Of a stretch of DNA of 64,000 bases, positions 61,183-64,000 are shown piece after piece. The translations under genes were made by a program, and so were the position numbers. Source of the stretch: Tetrahymena thermophila SB210 (taxonomy: Eukaryota > Ciliophora > Oligohymenophorea > Hymenostomatida > Tetrahymenidae); assembly GCF_000189635.1 (NCBI RefSeq), contig NW_002476418.1:186001-250000 (forward strand), read 5' to 3'. Position 1 is the stretch's first letter. Each line of letters starts with the position of its first letter. The notes under the pieces were generated by a model, which saw nothing but the letters and a program-made list of their open reading frames with translations, searched no databases and had not been told where the DNA came from.

Positions 61183-64000
61183 ATGTTCATACAAAACGAA
61201 GTAGTAAATGAGGAATTAGATATAATATTTTCTAGGACAAGACATTAAATTAAAGAATAACTAAATAGAAATGCAGTTAACAATTAATCACCATAGTTAA
61301 ACAGTAATTTAGAAGGATTTGGTTAAGAAAAAAATACTTAAAATAATGATCAAACAAAAGCTGATTAAAATGAGAAAGTAAATAATCTTTAGAAAAAGCT
61401 AAATAATATTTAAAAAGCTCAAAGTACAACCTTGAATCGAAAGCTAAATGCTATCATTTAATCTGAAAAAGTAGATTTTAAAAGAGAAGAAGACACTGAA
61501 GTAATTAAAATTTTAATTTGGTCATTTCATAAAATTGCATTTTAAAAAAGATTCTTCTGGGTGCTATAAATAACTAACAAAAATCACTCTATGAAGCAAA
61601 GTTAGCTGTTATGGCATTTTAACAATTAGATTTTTTTGCTAAGAAATAAATATTTTAAGTTAACGATTCTATGACTGAAATAATAAATGCATCTATTAAA
61701 GTTCATTCTTTCTCTAAATACAGCTGCATATAAGAGCATGGTAAATAATATTCTACCTTTTTGTTCTACTATTTATTCAATTAATAAATAAGTTTTTCTT
61801 ATTTCTTTCATTATAATTAAATTTAGGTTAATAATCAAATTTTATATACATTATCCTACGAGGTTAAGCTGCTGTACTTAGAGTTGAGCCAACTAAGAAA
61901 CGTCATAGTATTTCTTTACTTTCTATTAAAGAAAAGAGCAAAAAATAATTAGAAACTCAAAATTTAATCAAACATAAATAAGATTTAAATATTTCTCTAA
62001 CCTAAACTCATGAAAACTAACATAAAAATGAGTAAGAAATATTTAAAAGCAGTCTTCACAGTATAGATGAATAGCATCATAGCCATTCACATTAAAATAT
62101 GAGTGATAAGGAAAAATTTATTGAATATAGAATTCAACATGAACTAATTAAGTATTTTCAAAATTTAAACAAAGATATTATCAAAAAAAATTACTCTAAT
62201 GGTTAAGCTAAGAAGGAGGCTTTAGCCAAGTATATGTCAAAGACTGATCTGATTTAAACATTTAAGCAAAAAGTAGAATCAATAAAGGAAAGTGACAATA
62301 TTTACTAACAACTAAACTCTTAAGATAAAGATCATATCTAATTAAACTATCCTCATCATCACTTAACATATATTTTAAATGTTGGAGACTACTTTTGTGA
62401 AGAATCTCTGATTTACAAAACTCACAGGTAAAAGTTGCATGAAAGCACTTGAATTTATTTTTTATTTTTTGAGTAATAAATAAATCATGAATAAATAGAT
62501 TATTTTATGATAAAAATAAAAATCAAAATATTTAAAAGAAATAAAAATGTATTTTATGAAATCATTTTTTCAAGAACCTAATAAAATTAAAAATTTTAAA
62601 TAAAAGCAAAGAATTTTACTTGATTACTTCAAATTTCAAGAAGCAAGCAGTAATATTTTTAAAAACCATAAAAATTTATCATATAATTTCATATTTCAAG
62701 TTAATAAAAACACAAAAAATCTTTATGAAACAAAAAATGTTAGCTTATTTCATTTATCAAGAAATGAAAATCACAAAAATCATTAAATAGCATAAAATTT
62801 AATTAAAAATGACTTCATATAAGCAAGTAAATAGAAATTTAATAAATAAATAAATCTAAAATAATTTAAAAAAGGAGATTCATAGAATTTGTTTAAGTAA
62901 GTTTTTAATAGTAATAAAATCTATTTTTTTATGATAGTCTTAATTTATTAAAAGATAAGATTAAAGACAGTAATTTTATTAAAAGCTCATGCTTTTTGTT
63001 TTATTTTCCACTTAAAAATCTAAATTTTTAATTTGATTACTTTTTTTATTTAAGTGCATAAAGAAATTAAATATTTGAAATATACGATGATAGCTAAAAT
63101 TTACAAATTTTTACAGTTTTTTTATATTTTAATTTATTTAATAGCAATGGGAATATAATTAGCTTAGATGATGACTGCCTAGTGATTTCTCTAAGCAGAG
63201 ATGGATTTGAAAATATTGTAAAAAGCTATTATCTTAAGATAGTTAGCAGTAGGTTAAACTTTTTGAAATAATACAAATTCTTTGATTGCATTGCAGAAAG
63301 AGATATTTTAAATATTATTCCTGAAATCAAGGAATTATCTCTAGGTAAAAACAGTCTATTATTTAAAGAAGGAGATCCAACTGATGAAATTTTTTTTCTG
63401 TATTCTGGATAGCTTGAATTGCAAAAGAATTATTCTGTTTAGGAGCTTAACTAAATTATTGTTGATTATAAAAATGAATTGAGGGGGAAATTTGCAGAAA
63501 ATAACAATAAATTTTATATTGACATTTCTAATAATGTAAATTAAAAAAGAAAGCATATAAATCCTGTTGATAAAATTATTTAAAACTGCTAAGGAATTTC
63601 TGTAAAACGCACTAATAAAGATAAAACAAATCTTAATTTATTATCAATTGCAAGAGATAACTTTAGAAATATGAGATTAGTCACTTTATATTAATATACA
63701 CCTGGTTCATTTTGTGGAGATAAAGAGTTATTTGAAGAAATCACAGTTAGACAAAATAGGGTGGTTGTTGTGTCTCACCAAGCAATTATTTTGTCAATTA
63801 CAGCTTAGGTAAAATTTTCAATATTCTAAATTAATTTATTCAATTTTTATTTTTGAAAAGCTTCTTCTGAATGTTTTAAAATTAAATAAAACTTATGATA
63901 TGATGGTTGCAGAAAGTTAAAAAAAGGATGAGTTTTATATGCAAAGAACTATTGATTATATTTTGCTGAACTAGAATTTTAACAAGAAGAAATCGCTTGG
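61183..64000 (+). CDS. Protein with two cyclic-nucleotide-binding domains (runs off right edge)
   Basis: Exons 61183-61500, 61551-61740, 61827-62427, 63145-63808 and 63861-64000 (partial) join in frame. A polar Gln/Asn-rich N-terminus is followed by cNMP domain 1: FSKYSCIQEHG, FIYIILRGQAAVLRVEP, a ~150-residue charged insert, then ILNVGDYFCEESLIY and CLVISLSRDGF. Domain 2: LFKEGDPTDEIFFLYSGQLE, an insert, then PGSFCGDKELFEE and RQNRVVVVSHQAIILSI, with the phosphate-cassette Arg kept. The Glu/Gly of the FGE motif are altered in both (FCEE, FCGD), so nucleotide affinity is uncertain. No kinase or channel segment is visible before the edge. Likely a cytosolic cAMP/cGMP-responsive regulator; the rest of the gene would show whether an effector follows. 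Confidence 0.85.

Noticed and set aside
1-64000. tRNA genes
   Set aside because: I scanned for TTCGA-type T-loops with acceptor stems and found none that fold convincingly.
1-64000. CRISPR arrays or bacterial operons suggested by the SecA motor
   Set aside because: No direct-repeat/spacer pattern, and the motor frame itself contains TAA/TAG sense codons, so the DNA is ciliate rather than bacterial.

Overview
The window reads as macronuclear-type DNA of an oligohymenophorean ciliate, most likely Tetrahymena or a close relative. It is extremely AT-rich. Long coherent proteins appear only when TAA and TAG are read as glutamine and TGA is the sole stop. Introns are short, AT-rich and GT...AG. 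The ribosomal protein gene uses a distinctly different, highly biased codon set. All calls below use this code (table 6) and splice sites inferred by eye from reading-frame continuity and family conservation. No search was run.

Layout: 1-1797 (-) acylated CDPK-like protein kinase, C-terminus off the left edge; 3883-5507 (-) DHHC palmitoyltransferase; 6769-8490 (+) Bin3/MePCE RNA-cap methyltransferase; 9073-11514 (+) PPWD1-type WD40-cyclophilin; 12045-13375 (+) PH-domain protein; 13938-16283 (+) Asn-rich protein with an E2-like (UEV) fold lacking the catalytic Cys; 17565-17876 (+) Bet1-like SNARE; 19734-20539 (+) NMN/NaMN adenylyltransferase; 21608-23416 (-) Q/N/S-rich protein; 24460-31278 (-) a 2183-residue RING-IBR-RING membrane protein with an enormous Q/N-rich N-terminus; 32242-36864 (-) a large helical, probably mitochondrial protein; 38903-40271 (-) ribosomal protein eL43; 41704-44217 (-) coiled-coil protein; 44960-46790 repeat-rich tract with ~250 bp tandem units and a fold-back inverted repeat; 46964-57490 (+) an intronless 3508-residue protein carrying a full bacterial-type SecA motor behind about 1900 residues of helical repeats; 58099-60078 degenerate coding-like tract; 61183-64000 (+) protein with two cyclic-nucleotide-binding domains, running off the right edge.

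Most genes are ordinary ciliate housekeeping: signalling (kinase, cNMP-binding), lipidation and membrane traffic (DHHC, SNARE), RNA capping and splicing (MePCE, PPWD1), NAD synthesis and translation. They look independent rather than operonic. The clear outlier is the giant SecA-like gene. It has no introns, unusually many CAA/CAG glutamine codons over its motor domain, a repeat-rich upstream border and a bacterial-type translocase ATPase fused to eukaryotic-style helical repeats. It is the best candidate in the window for an undescribed system.
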